From: Pseudomonas pseudonitroreducens
Lineage (GTDB): Bacteria; Pseudomonadota; Gammaproteobacteria; Pseudomonadales; Pseudomonadaceae
Direction of reading: 5' to 3'
NCBI RefSeq assembly: GCF_021603645.1
Contig: NZ_BQHJ01000012.1
Span: forward strand, 1-64,000
DNA: 64,000 nt
How positions within the stretch are numbered: position 1 is the stretch's first letter; every line of letters begins with the position of its first letter. Under the pieces are notes generated by a model. The model searched no databases. It saw only the letters and a list, made by a program, of their open reading frames with translations, and was not told the origin of the DNA. Both the position numbers and the translations under genes were made by a program. This document shows positions 20,860 through 31,556 of this stretch, one piece after another.

Positions 20860-22098
20860 TCAGGCCGCCTGTGGCAGGCGCTCCGCGCGCCGCAGGCCCA
20901 GCAGGCCGATCAGACTGAGCAGTGAATAGACCGCCAGCGCCCAGGGCGCCCACTGCGGCAGCTCAATCCCTCCCCAGAGTGCCAGCGCCGCGACCGCCGG
21001 CACGTTCAGCGCCAAGCGCGCCAGCTCCAGGCGCAGCGCCCACGCGCGGTTCTCCAGCCAGCAACCGATGGCGTAGAGCCCGAAGGCCATCCAGCTCCAG
21101 CCGATCACCAGCGGCAGTACTTGCCAGCCCTCCCCCACGCCCAGCAACCAGGTGCCGACCACCACGTAGGTGGCGAACTGCAGGCCGGCATACCACTGCC
21201 GACCACGGCTGAGCGGCACCTCGAACTTGCGGAAGGACGCCAGGTCCGGCTTGCTCATGGGATAGCGCTGGGCGACGTCCTCGGGGCGCCAGCCGGTGCG
21301 CATGAACCAGATGCGCAGCTTGTCCCACAGGCTGCCGGCGCGCCGCGCATCGTGCCACAGGTGTGCGTAGACCTGCAGGTTCGCCCACAGCGGGTTCCAG
21401 CTGGCCAGCGGCACGGTCACGCCGAACACCACCGGCTCCTCGTCCAGTTCCTCCTGGAAGGTGCCGAACAGGCGATCCCAGACAATGAACACGCCACCGT
21501 AGTTGCGATCCATATAGACAGGGTTCTGCGCATGATGCACGCGGTGGTTGGAGGGGGTGATGAAGACCCACTCGAACCAGCCGAGCTTGGGAATGTGCCG
21601 GGTATGCACCCAGAACTGGTACAGCAGGTTCAGCGCACCGACGGTGAGGAACACCAGCGGCGGCACGCCGGCAAGGGCCATCGGCAGGTAGAAGATCCAG
21701 CCGAAGATGAATCCGGTGCTGGTCTGCCGCAGCGCGGTGGAGAGGTTGTAGTCCTCGCTCTGGTGGTGCACCGAATGCGCGGCCCAGAGCACGTTGCGCT
21801 CGTGGCCCAGGCGATGGTTCCAGTAGTAGCAGAAGTCGTAGAAGACGAAGGCGAACGCCCAGACCCAGAGGCTTTTGGTCGACAGCTCGAACAGCGCGAG
21901 GTGCTGCCAGGCGACGGTATAGGTCACCAGCGCCAGCCCCTTGGTCAGCAAGCCACTGGTGGTCGACAGGACACCCGCACTGAGGCTGTTCAACGCATCG
22001 CTCAGGCGATAGGTGCGCAGGCCGCGCCAGCGGTCGGCGAGCAGTTCGATCGCAATCAGCAGGAAAAAGAAAGGCACGGCGAAGAGGATGTAGTTCAT
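20860..22098 (-). CDS. Sterol desaturase / fatty acid hydroxylase family membrane protein
   Basis: A 412-residue integral membrane di-iron oxygenase-like protein. Histidine boxes are visible: HRLGHE, HSVHH, and SNHRVHHAQNP with HTRH before it, in the order expected for the superfamily. About seven to nine hydrophobic segments; the C-terminal third is an extra membrane region. Substrates of bacterial members are mostly unknown (lipids, carotenoids, ornithine lipids), and no neighbour indicates one. No strong ribosome site. Confidence 0.82.
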   Translation of the reverse strand: MNYILFAVPFFFLLIAIELLADRWRGLRTYRLSDALNSLSAGVLSTTSGLLTKGLALVTYTVAWQHLALFELSTKSLWVWAFAFVFYDFCYYWNHRLGHERNVLWAAHSVHHQSEDYNLSTALRQTSTGFIFGWIFYLPMALAGVPPLVFLTVGALNLLYQFWVHTRHIPKLGWFEWVFITPSNHRVHHAQNPVYMDRNYGGVFIVWDRLFGTFQEELDEEPVVFGVTVPLASWNPLWANLQVYAHLWHDARRAGSLWDKLRIWFMRTGWRPEDVAQRYPMSKPDLASFRKFEVPLSRGRQWYAGLQFATYVVVGTWLLGVGEGWQVLPLVIGWSWMAFGLYAIGCWLENRAWALRLELARLALNVPAVAALALWGGIELPQWAPWALAVYSLLSLIGLLGLRRAERLPQAA

Positions 22099-22225
22099 GG
22101 CGCGACCGAATCGTTATGCTTATGAGGAAGGATCCTAGTCCCTTGCCCGCGGCCAGCCACGGCCGCCGGCGACAGCCCGGGCGGCATATCGCGACAGCCC
22201 CGGCCCCCTCGAACAGGAGCAGTCC

Positions 22226-22876
22226 ATGAAGAAAGTTGCGGTTATCCTTTCCGGTTGCGGCGTTTACGACGGTGCGGAAATCCATGAAAGCGTGATCACC
22301 CTGCTACGCCTCTCCCAGCGCGGCGCCAAGGTGCAGTGCTTCGCCCCGGACATCGCCCAGCACCACGTGCTGAACCACCTCACCGGCGAGGAGATGGCCG
22401 AGAGCCGCAACGTGCTGGTCGAGTCCGCCCGCATCGCCCGCGGCGATGTGAAGGACGTGCGCGAAGCCAAGGTCGAAGACTTCGACGCCCTGATCGTGCC
22501 TGGCGGCTTCGGCGCGGCGAAGAATCTCAGTGACTTCGCCTTCAAGGGCGACCAGTGCGAGGTGCAAGCGGACGTACTGGCCTTGGCCAAGGCCTTTGCC
22601 GCGGCGAAGAAGCCTGTCGGCCTGATCTGCATTGCCCCGGCCATGGCCGCACGGATCTACGGTGACGGCGTGGAGTGCACCATCGGCACCGACGCAGGCA
22701 CCGCCCAGGCGCTCACCAGCATGGGCGCCAAGCACATCGATTGCGCCGTGGAAGACATAGTCGAGGACAAGGACCACAAGCTGGTCACCACCCCGGCCTA
22801 CATGCTCGCGCAGTCCATTGCCGAAGCCGCCAGCGGCATCAACAAGGCGGTCGACCGAGTGCTGGAGCTAGCCTGA
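22226..22876 (+). CDS. elbB: ElbB-like glyoxalase / DJ-1 superfamily protein
   Basis: A 216-residue cytoplasmic protein of the DJ-1/PfpI superfamily, ElbB branch (linked in E. coli to isoprenoid precursor formation and glyoxalase activity). The nucleophile-elbow cysteine is Cys135 in GLICIAPAM. The N-terminal VAVILSGCGVYDGAEIHE is diagnostic of ElbB. AGGAG at 22215-22219 fixes the start. Monocistronic, ending in REP-like repeats and a terminator. Confidence 0.9.
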   Translation: MKKVAVILSGCGVYDGAEIHESVITLLRLSQRGAKVQCFAPDIAQHHVLNHLTGEEMAESRNVLVESARIARGDVKDVREAKVEDFDALIVPGGFGAAKNLSDFAFKGDQCEVQADVLALAKAFAAAKKPVGLICIAPAMAARIYGDGVECTIGTDAGTAQALTSMGAKHIDCAVEDIVEDKDHKLVTTPAYMLAQSIAEAASGINKAVDRVLELA

Positions 22877-22880
22877 AGCC

Positions 22881-22951
22881 GTAGGAGCGGACTCTGTCCG
22901 CGATGGTTTCCGGCGCGCTGCGAACCTATCGCGGACGGAGTCCGCTCCTAC
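22881..22951. repeat. REP-like pair, GCGGACGGAGTCCGC family
   Basis: Two opposite copies, 22881-22903 (one mismatch, T for C) and 22929-22951, between the elbB stop and its terminator. Confidence 0.75.
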
Positions 22952-22975
22952 GCCCGTTCCACCATCGGTGAATAT

Positions 22976-23007
22976 GAAAACGCCCGGCAATGCCGGGCGT
23001 TTTCGTT
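22976..23007. terminator. Bidirectional terminator between elbB and yaiI
   Basis: GAAAACGCCCGGCA / TGCCGGGCGTTTTC stem with A and T runs on either side, between convergent genes. Confidence 0.88.
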
Positions 23008-23478
23008 TCAGGGCTTGCGGCTTTCCGCCTCGCGCATCAGCCGCGTCAGCAGCCGGTCCAGGCTGTTGGCGAAGGCCTGGCGGTCCTTGTCGCCATAGGG
23101 CGCCTGCCCGCCGCCGACCTGACACTGCTCGCGCAGGTCGGTGAACAGGTTGCGCACGGCCAGGCGCTCGCCCATGTTCTTCTCGTCGAACTCGCGGCCG
23201 CGCGGGTCCAGCGCATCGACGCCCTTCTTCACCAGGCGGTCGGCGAGCGGCACGTCACTGCAGATCACCAGGTCGCCCGGCTCGGCCTGCTCCACCAGGT
23301 AGTCATCGGCGGCGTCCATCCCGCTGGGGACGACAATCAGGCTGACGCAGGCAAACGGCGGCTTGGCCACGGGCTGGCCGGCGACCATCACCACGTCCAG
23401 CTTGCGCTTGAGGGCAAACTTCGCCACCAGGTCCTTGGCTGCGCGCGGGCAGGCGTCGGCATCGATCCAGATACGCAT
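23008..23478 (-). CDS. YaiI/YqxD family (DUF188) protein
   Basis: A 156-residue small cytoplasmic protein of the YaiI/YqxD family. The PIN-like fold has conserved acidic residues in MRIWIDADACP at the start, CSDVPLADRLV and the glycine-rich tail region GGGQAPYGDKDRQAFANSLDR. It may be a nuclease-like protein, but no function is established. ATG 23478 matches the family start; the frame is open 14 codons upstream without family resemblance. Confidence 0.85.
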   Translation of the reverse strand: MRIWIDADACPRAAKDLVAKFALKRKLDVVMVAGQPVAKPPFACVSLIVVPSGMDAADDYLVEQAEPGDLVICSDVPLADRLVKKGVDALDPRGREFDEKNMGERLAVRNLFTDLREQCQVGGGQAPYGDKDRQAFANSLDRLLTRLMREAESRKP

Positions 23479-23500
23479 CGGAAAACCATTCTCCAGAAAG

Positions 23501-23531
23501 CACGACGGCCAGTATCGCACTGGCCGTCGTG
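23501..23531 (-). terminator. Perfect 13-bp hairpin, probable terminator of the FTR1 gene
   Basis: CACGACGGCCAGT and its exact complement around a 5-base loop, just past the stop at 23550. The T tract on the minus strand is short (CTTTCT), so it is a moderate terminator. Confidence 0.55.
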
Positions 23532-23549
23532 TATCGCTCAGCTATCGCC

Positions 23550-25451
23550 TCAGGACGAAGCCACCTCGGCCGCCTTGCGGCGCTCGGAGAAGTAGCTGCG
23601 TCCGTAAAGCACCGCCACTGCCAGCAGCGCCACGGCCTGGGCCGACAGCGAGTAGGCATCGGCCTTGATGCCGAGCCAGTCGAAGTCGAAGAAGGGCACC
23701 GGGCGGGTGCCGATCACGCCGGCTTCCTGCAGGGCGACCACGCCGTGGCCAGCGAAGACCACCGACAGGGCGCAGAGCAACGCGGCGTTGACGGTGAAGA
23801 ACAGCTTCAGCGGCAGCTTCGCCGAACCCCGCAGGATCACGAAGGCGATGCCGATCAGGATCACCACGGCGGTGCCCGCACCGGCGATCACCGCGTTGTG
23901 GCCGGCCGGGCCGGCCTGCAGCCAGAGGGTCTCGTAGAACAGGATGACCTCGAACAGCTCGCGGTAGACCGAGAAGAACGCCAGCACGGCGAAGCCGAAG
24001 CGTCCGCCGCCACCCACCAGGCTGCTGCGGATGTAGTCCTGCCAGGCGGCGGCATGGCGGCGGTCGTGCATCCACACGCCGAGCCAGAGCACCATCACGC
24101 AGGCGAACAGCGAGGTGAAGCCTTCCATCAGCTCGCGCTGGGCGCCGCCGATGTCGATGACGTAGGCCGCGACCGCCCAGGTGGCGAAGCCGGCGACGAA
24201 GGCCAGGCCCCAGCCGATGTGCACCCCGCGCACGGCCTTCTCCTGCCCGGTGTTGCGCAGGAAGGCGAGGATGGCGGCGAGTACCAGGATCGCTTCCACG
24301 CCTTCGCGCAGGAGGATCAGCAGGGCCGAGACAAAGCTGATGGAGAAGCTCAGCGAGTCGCCGCTCAGAGCCTTGGCAGCGTCCGCCAGCTTGGCCTTGG
24401 CCAGTTCCAGCTGTTGCGCCACCTCGGCTTCGGGCAGGCCGTCACGCAGTGCCTGACGGTAAGCCATCAGTTGCTTCTCGGTGGCCTTGCGCAGATCGGC
24501 GTCGACGTTGTCCAGCGAGCTTTCCACCAGCTCGAAGCCTTCCAGGTAGGCCGCCACGGACAGGTCGTAGGCCTGGTCGTGGTCGCCGGAGCGATACACG
24601 GCGAAGCTCTTGTCCAGGGTCACGGTGGTGTAGTCGATCTGCTGCGCCGGACCACGGTGCTCCAGCGGCGGGTGGGCGCGCAGGGCACGGAAGCTTTCGG
24701 CAGCGGCTTCGCCATCGCGCTCGGCGACATCCGCCGGGGTCTGGGTCGAGAGGGTCGCCAGCGGGTAGGCATGGGCCGGGTCGGCCTTGGCCTGGGCGGC
24801 GCTCAGACCGGCGATATACGCCGCCAGGTCCCAGCGCTGACGCTCATCGAGCTGGTCGGCAAAGGCCGGCATGTCGGTGCCGGAAATACCCAGGCCGATA
24901 ACGTTGCGCAGGTCGTAAAGGCTCAGTTGGTCGAGACGCGCGCGGTCGGTCAGGTTGGCCGGCGGCGGCTCCAGGCCGATACCCGCCGGGCCGTCGCCCT
25001 TGCCGGCATCACCGTGGCAGATCGAGCACTGCTGGGTGTAGATCTCGGCGGCGCGGGTCGGGTCCGGGGTGATCGAGGGAGTCTGCACCACCTGGTAGAT
25101 ATCGGCGACGCGCGCCTCCAGGTGACGAGCCTGCTGGGCGACCTGCTTGCCTGGATGACGCTGCTCGATGGCCTGCTTGAGGCTGGCAGCGTCCTTTTCC
25201 AGGTCGGCAAGTTCAGGGCGGGCCGGCAGCGTGAGGATCAGAGCCTGCAGATTGCCGACGAACTCCAGTTGCTCCTTGTATTCGCTCTCGTCGACAACCT
25301 TGCCGTCGGTGACGGTGGCCGGGTAGTCGGCAGCGAGATAGCTGAGCAGGTGAAGAGCTTGGGAGGGGTCGACGGCCGTGTCGGCTTGAGCTCCAAGGCT
25401 GAAGAGACCGACCAGCGGTAACAGCCAGACGAAAAGTTTGGAGGGGCGCAT
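23550..25451 (-). CDS. Cytochrome c-fused FTR1-type iron permease
   Basis: A 633-residue protein. After a signal/anchor sequence (to about residue 23, AQA|DTA), a periplasmic part carries a haem c site CSICH (142-146) with a likely axial Met194 in GTDMPAF. The C-terminal half is an FTR1/EfeU-type permease with about seven helices. It contains REGVE (382-386), matching the REGLE iron motif, and a second YRELFE motif. Oxidation of Fe(II) coupled to uptake of Fe(III) is a reasonable inference, the cytochrome taking the electron, since no EfeO/EfeB genes are adjacent. The chosen ATG 25451 is preferred to a TTG 12 bases upstream. Confidence 0.85.
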   Translation of the reverse strand: MRPSKLFVWLLPLVGLFSLGAQADTAVDPSQALHLLSYLAADYPATVTDGKVVDESEYKEQLEFVGNLQALILTLPARPELADLEKDAASLKQAIEQRHPGKQVAQQARHLEARVADIYQVVQTPSITPDPTRAAEIYTQQCSICHGDAGKGDGPAGIGLEPPPANLTDRARLDQLSLYDLRNVIGLGISGTDMPAFADQLDERQRWDLAAYIAGLSAAQAKADPAHAYPLATLSTQTPADVAERDGEAAAESFRALRAHPPLEHRGPAQQIDYTTVTLDKSFAVYRSGDHDQAYDLSVAAYLEGFELVESSLDNVDADLRKATEKQLMAYRQALRDGLPEAEVAQQLELAKAKLADAAKALSGDSLSFSISFVSALLILLREGVEAILVLAAILAFLRNTGQEKAVRGVHIGWGLAFVAGFATWAVAAYVIDIGGAQRELMEGFTSLFACVMVLWLGVWMHDRRHAAAWQDYIRSSLVGGGGRFGFAVLAFFSVYRELFEVILFYETLWLQAGPAGHNAVIAGAGTAVVILIGIAFVILRGSAKLPLKLFFTVNAALLCALSVVFAGHGVVALQEAGVIGTRPVPFFDFDWLGIKADAYSLSAQAVALLAVAVLYGRSYFSERRKAAEVASS

Positions 25452-25590
25452 ACGGGAAGGCAAATGAGAATGAAAGAGGTTAAATTGTCACCTCAGGTTT
25501 CCGTCTATGCAAGGACAATGTCCCGCACAGTTGCGCCCGGAGCGACTTCGAGGCCGCCCCGACATGCCCCCGAAGAAGCCGCAAACGCCC

Positions 25591-26220
25591 TCAGGCCGGG
25601 GCGCGGCGGACGGTAGCGAGCAGCGCCGCGGCGCCCACGAAAAGGGTAGCGAAAGTACGATTCATCACCCGCTGCTGGCGCTGCGAGCGCAATGCACGCA
25701 ACACACGGGCGGCCAATCCGGTGTAGCCGGCCATGACGATCAGGTCCACGGTGATCATGGTCGCGCCCATGATCACGTACTGGATCGCCATCGGCCGGTG
25801 CGGATCGACGAACTGCGGCAGCACCGCGAGCATGAAGATCACCGCCTTGGGATTGCTGGCGTTGACCAGGAAACCGCGCAGCACCAGGGTCAGCGGCCGA
25901 CCGATGGGGCGCTCGCCGCTGGCCGCCATGACCTGCGGAGCAGCGGTCCACTGGCGGTAGGCGAGGTAGACCAGGTAGACCACGCCGAACCACTTGATCG
26001 CACTGAAGGCCACTGCGGAGGCGGAGAGCAGCGCACCGACGCCGGCGGCGACGATGGCGATCTGCAGGGCAAGGCCGATCTGCAGGCCCAGGGCGTTCCA
26101 GTAGCCGCGCCAGAAGCCGTATTGCAGCCCGCAGGACATCGAGGCGATGGCCCCGGCGCCGGGCGACAGGCTGATCACCCAGCAGGCAATGAAGAAGGCG
26201 AACCAGGTACTGGCGAGCAT
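25591..26220 (-). CDS. LysE/RhtB family exporter
   Basis: A 209-residue inner-membrane protein with five to six helices, of the amino-acid exporter family LysE/RhtB. It carries the family hallmark SPGAGAIASMSCGLQYGFWRG near the N terminus and FLVNASNPKAVIFMLAVLPQF in the middle. ATG 26220 is used because GAGG lies six bases upstream; the same GTGAGG could be read as a GTG start four codons earlier. The substrate is unknown. Confidence 0.85.
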   Translation of the reverse strand: MLASTWFAFFIACWVISLSPGAGAIASMSCGLQYGFWRGYWNALGLQIGLALQIAIVAAGVGALLSASAVAFSAIKWFGVVYLVYLAYRQWTAAPQVMAASGERPIGRPLTLVLRGFLVNASNPKAVIFMLAVLPQFVDPHRPMAIQYVIMGATMITVDLIVMAGYTGLAARVLRALRSQRQQRVMNRTFATLFVGAAALLATVRRAPA

Positions 26221-26330
26221 TGCGAACCTCACGGCGCCCAGGCAGGCGCAATAATTTGTTACGGAGGCCCAGTGTGCCTCAGTCGCGCCGCATCGCCCAG
26301 CATTGCCGACGAAGGTCGCAGGCCTCCCTT

Positions 26331-26408
26331 GTAGGAGCGAGCTTGCTCGCGAACCGCCTCCGCTGCGGAGTCGCAGGAAACTCTGCTGGCGAGCAAGCTC
26401 ACTCCTAC
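26331..26408. repeat. REP pair
   Basis: 26331-26353 and 26387-26408 face each other; the second has two substitutions. It lies between the TerC terminator and the LysE gene. Confidence 0.8.
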
Positions 26409-26420
26409 GAAGTGCCCAAG

Positions 26421-26450
26421 AAAAAGCCCGGCACCAGGCCGGGCTTTTTT
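26421..26450. terminator. Terminator after the TerC gene
   Basis: AAAAAGCCCGGC / GCCGGGCTTTTTT with a four-base loop; works in both directions. Confidence 0.85.
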
Positions 26451-26466
26451 CGTCAACGCAGGCCGA

Positions 26467-27225
26467 TCAGCTCGGAATGTCCTTGCGCAGCTTCACCGGT
26501 TCCTCGCCGCGCTTGCGCGCCAGGGCGCCGCGCAGGCGGATGTTGATTGCCTCCACCGCCAGCGAGAAGGCCATGGCGAAGTACACGTAGCCCTTGGGCA
26601 CGTGGATCTCGAAGGCCTCGGCGATCAGTACGGTGCCGACCACGATGAGGAACGACAGCGCCAGCATCTTCAGCGACGGGTGCTTATCGATGAAGGCGCT
26701 GATGGTACTGGCCGACAGCATCATCACGCCGACCGAGATGACGATGGCAGCAACCATCACCGGCACGTGCTGCACCAGACCCACGGCAGTGATCACCGAG
26801 TCCAGGGAGAAGACGATGTCGATGATCGCGATCTGGATGATGATGCCCATGAAGCCGCGAGACTTGCCGCCCTGCTGGCCGCCCTCTTCCGCGCCTTCGA
26901 GGCTGTGGAAGATTTCCATGGTGCTCTTGAACAGCAGGAACAGACCGCCGAAGAACAGGATCAGGTCGCGCCCGGAAATACCGTGGTCGAACACGGTGAA
27001 CAGGTCAGCGGTCAGGCGCATAACCCAGGTGATCGACAGCAGCAGCAGTATGCGCGTGCCCATCGCCAGTGCCAGGCCGAAGAAGCGCGCCTTGGGTTGC
27101 TGCTCCGGCGGCAGGCGGCCGACCAGGATCGAGATGAAGATGATGTTATCGATGCCCAGTACGATTTCCAGGGCAGTCAGGGTCAGAAAGGCAACCCAGA
27201 TCTCAGGGCTTGTGAGCCATTCCAT
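26467..27225 (-). CDS. TerC family membrane protein
   Basis: A 252-residue integral membrane protein with about seven helices. TerC signatures are EIVLGIDNIIFISILVGRLP (21-40) with membrane-buried Asp, and DIVFSLDSVITAVGLV in the fourth helix. Relatives export Mn(II) or metallate secreted proteins; tellurite resistance is the historical name. It lies 15 bp downstream of the MscS-like gene, the three genes forming a likely minus-strand operon. Confidence 0.88.
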   Translation of the reverse strand: MEWLTSPEIWVAFLTLTALEIVLGIDNIIFISILVGRLPPEQQPKARFFGLALAMGTRILLLLSITWVMRLTADLFTVFDHGISGRDLILFFGGLFLLFKSTMEIFHSLEGAEEGGQQGGKSRGFMGIIIQIAIIDIVFSLDSVITAVGLVQHVPVMVAAIVISVGVMMLSASTISAFIDKHPSLKMLALSFLIVVGTVLIAEAFEIHVPKGYVYFAMAFSLAVEAINIRLRGALARKRGEEPVKLRKDIPS

Positions 27226-27240
27226 AGTGGGGGACGTCCG

Positions 27241-27803
27241 TCAGGGAGTGGTGGGAAAATTCGGGCCGCGCCAGCGGCGGATGGCCTTCTGGAAGAACAG
27301 GTTGTTCGGTACTTGCAGGAGTGCGCCCGGCGCGCCGTCCTCGGCGACTTCTTCCAGGGTGGTGTAGAGCAGGTTGATTGCCACGACCCGGCCCTTCACA
27401 CCAGGCTTGTCGGCGGACTCGATGACCTCCACGCGGTCGCCCAGGCGGAACGGCCCCATGGTGAAGATCATCAAGGCGCAGAACAGGTTGGACAGCACGC
27501 TCCAGATGGCGAAGAAGGCCACCGCAGCCACCGCCGCGAAACCGGTCAGCGCGGCCCAGAGCACGTCGGCGGAGACACCCAGGCGCTCCAGCACCAGCAT
27601 CACTGCCGAGCCCATGATCAGCCAGCGCAGGCCTCCGCGCAGCGGCAGCAACAGCTCCGGCGGCATCGGATAGCGCTCGCCGAGGCGGCTGATGGCGCGC
27701 GTCACGATGCGCTGCACCACCCAGGCCAGCAACAGGATGAGAATGATCTGCCCGCCACGCAGCAGCGGTTCGCTCCACGCCACCAGCAGGTTCACGTCAT
27801 TCA

Positions 27804-27804
<1 letters not shown>
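27241..27804 (-). CDS. Small MscS-type mechanosensitive channel
   Basis: A 187-residue inner-membrane protein with two to three helices followed by the MscS beta domain (GPFRLGDRVEV, then QVPNNLFFQKAI). The length is short compared with E. coli MscS (286), lacking most of the C-terminal cage. It probably gates on membrane tension or acts as a small ion channel. The start ATG overlaps the preceding stop as TGATG, so it is translationally coupled to yheS; a GTG one codon earlier is possible. Confidence 0.82.
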
Positions 27805-29714
<1,910 letters not shown>

Positions 29715-29761
29715 GGCGGCGGAGTTTATCAGCTTCGCCTGGCAATCGCTGTGGGTGCTCT

Positions 29762-30226
29762 ATGTCTGATGATGTCTGGTCGTATGCGCTGAAACTCTAC
29801 GCCCGCCCTGGGGTTGAGGCGGTTTGCCTGGCGCTGCAGGAAGACGGCACGGACGTCTGCCTGCTGCTTGGCGCAGCCTGGCTGGGAAGCGCGGGAGCGG
29901 CGTTCTCCGAACCCCGGATGAACGAGCTGAAAGCTATCGCGATGAACTGGCGTGACGAGGTGATAGTGCCGTTGCGCTCACTGCGCCGGAACTGGCGCGA
30001 CGCTGCAAACCGGGATGCAGACCTGGCGGCACTGCGCGAACGGCTCAAACGCCTTGAGCTGGATGCGGAAAAGGTGCTGCTGGAGAGATTGCAGGACGCG
30101 GCGAAGAACTGGCCACGGGGCGAAGCGGAAGATCTCGTGCGCTGGCTGGATGCAGCGGCGGGTGACGCGGGCGGCTTGCGCCGCGATGCGCGGGAAACCC
30201 TGCGCATCGCGGCGAGCCTCTCCTGA
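29762..30226 (+). CDS. TIGR02444-type conserved protein
   Basis: A 154-residue cytoplasmic, helix-rich protein beginning MSDDVWSYALKLYARPGVEAVCLALQ, a start typical of the TIGR02444 (DUF2390) family found in gammaproteobacteria near algP. No catalytic motif is seen; the second half is an Arg/Leu/Glu helix. Function unknown. Divergent from yheS by 47 bp and convergent with algP (3-bp gap). Confidence 0.8.
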   Translation: MSDDVWSYALKLYARPGVEAVCLALQEDGTDVCLLLGAAWLGSAGAAFSEPRMNELKAIAMNWRDEVIVPLRSLRRNWRDAANRDADLAALRERLKRLELDAEKVLLERLQDAAKNWPRGEAEDLVRWLDAAAGDAGGLRRDARETLRIAASLS

Positions 30227-30229
30227 GCC

Positions 30230-31429
30230 TCAGGAAGCGCTGGAGGAGTTGCTGCTGGCCGGAGTTGCCGGCGCCGGAGTAGCACTGGAAACCGGGGTAG
30301 CGGCCGCAGTGCTCGGCTGGGCAGCCGGTGCACTCGGAGCAGCCGGAGCGGCCGGTTTGGCAACGGCGGCGGGCTTCGCAGCGGCAGGCTTGGCGGCCGG
30401 TTTTGCGGCAGGCTTGGCAGCGGCTTTCACCGCGGGCTTGGCAGCCGGTTTCGCAGCAGGTTTGGCGGCGGGTTTGGCAGCCGCAGGCTTGGCTGCCGGT
30501 TTCGCGGCGGGCTTGGCGGCGGCTTTCGCAGCAGGCTTGGCAGCAGCTTTCGCGGCCGGCTTGGCGGCAGCGGCGGCAGGCTTCGCAGCGGGTTTGGCGG
30601 CCGGCTTGGCAGCGGCTTTCGCAGCAGGCTTGGCTGCAGCAGCGGCAGGCTTCGCAGCAGGTTTGGCAGCAGCCTTGGCGGCGGGTTTGGCTGCCGGCTT
30701 GGCGGTGGCTTTCGCAGCGGGCCTGGCGGCAGGCTTAGCCGCGGGTTTAGCAGCGGCAGGCTTGGCAGCGGCAGTGCGTGCGGCCGGTTTGGCAGCAGGC
30801 TTGGCGGCAGCTTTTGCGGCAGGCTTGGCAGCCGGTTTGGCGGCGGGCTTCACAGCCGGTTTGGCAGCTGCTTTAGCAGCCGGCTTGGCAGCGGCAACCT
30901 TGGCGGCCGGCTTGGCAGCGGGTTTTGCCGCAGCTTTTGCAGCTGGCTTGGCGGCAGCTTTCACGGCCGGTTTGGCAGCCGGCTTGGTGGCAACCCTGGC
31001 AACCGGTTTGGCAGCGGCAGCAGCCGGCTTGCGGGTAGCGAGGGATTTGCCAGCGGCTTCCTTCACCTTGGTCACGCCCTGGGCGAGCTTCAGGCTCTCC
31101 TGCACATCGCGCTTGAGGTTGGCGATGTAGGCGCGGGTTTCAGTCTGGCGAGTTTTCAGGATATCCAGTGCGCCGTCGATTTCAGCGATGGTCGACTTGG
31201 CTTTTGCCTGCGCCTTCGCCTTGCCAGCCTTGGTCGCTTCCTGCAGCTTGGCGCGAGCCTTGTGCAGCTTCTCCTGTGCCTTGCCGCGTTGCTTCTCGAG
31301 CTTGGCGAGCAGCTTTTCGGAATCGACGAGCGCCTGCTTGCAGGCACCTTCGAGGTGTTCGATCAGACTGTTGGACAGCTGGTGCAGCAGATGCAGAGGG
31401 GTAGTGACGGGTTTCTTGTTGGCCGACAT
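30230..31429 (-). CDS. algP: AlgP, histone H1-like alginate regulator
   Basis: A 399-residue DNA-binding, histone-like protein associated with alginate gene expression in P. aeruginosa. The N-terminal ~130 residues are helical (LLHQLSNSLIEHLEGACKQALVDSEKLL then Lys-rich coil). Residues about 135-365 are an almost unbroken run of KPAA/KAAA units (roughly fifty). The tail is Ser/Pro/Thr/Ala. GGAGG precedes ATG 31429; the frame is open upstream, but that part is not AlgP-like. The repeat DNA (30340-31030) is prone to slippage, and unit number will vary between strains. Genes of this kind are often mis-assembled. Confidence 0.93.
   Translation of the reverse strand: MSANKKPVTTPLHLLHQLSNSLIEHLEGACKQALVDSEKLLAKLEKQRGKAQEKLHKARAKLQEATKAGKAKAQAKAKSTIAEIDGALDILKTRQTETRAYIANLKRDVQESLKLAQGVTKVKEAAGKSLATRKPAAAAAKPVARVATKPAAKPAVKAAAKPAAKAAAKPAAKPAAKVAAAKPAAKAAAKPAVKPAAKPAAKPAAKAAAKPAAKPAARTAAAKPAAAKPAAKPAARPAAKATAKPAAKPAAKAAAKPAAKPAAAAAKPAAKAAAKPAAKPAAKPAAAAAKPAAKAAAKPAAKAAAKPAAKPAAKPAAAKPAAKPAAKPAAKPAVKAAAKPAAKPAAKPAAAKPAAVAKPAAPAAPSAPAAQPSTAAATPVSSATPAPATPASSNSSSAS
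30340..31030. repeat. algP: Degenerate 12-bp tandem repeats inside algP
   Basis: Units of the type GCAGGCTTGGCG / GCCGGTTTGGCA (read on the plus strand) repeat over about 690 bp, alternating GC-rich synonyms for Ala, Lys and Pro. They code the KPAA tail. Confidence 0.85.
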
Positions 31430-31498
31430 GACGTGCCTCCTGGCGGACGTGGTTGCGCCCATACTAGCCCCGCACACGGCCTCTCGCCAATGTCCTGA

Positions 31499-31526
31499 TT
31501 GAGCTGGAGCCCGCGGCAGGCATAAT
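31499..31526 (+). promoter_or_regulatory. Candidate promoter of the FKBP gene
   Basis: TTGAGC (31499-31504) and CATAAT (31521-31526) with 16-bp spacing, 31 bp upstream of ATG 31557. Confidence 0.45.
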
Positions 31527-31556
31527 CTCCAGCGGTTTTCACACACGGATGAAGCG

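Noticed and set aside
30340-31030. Tandem repeats resembling a CRISPR array
   Set aside because: Units are contiguous, degenerate and code KPAA of AlgP; no spacers.
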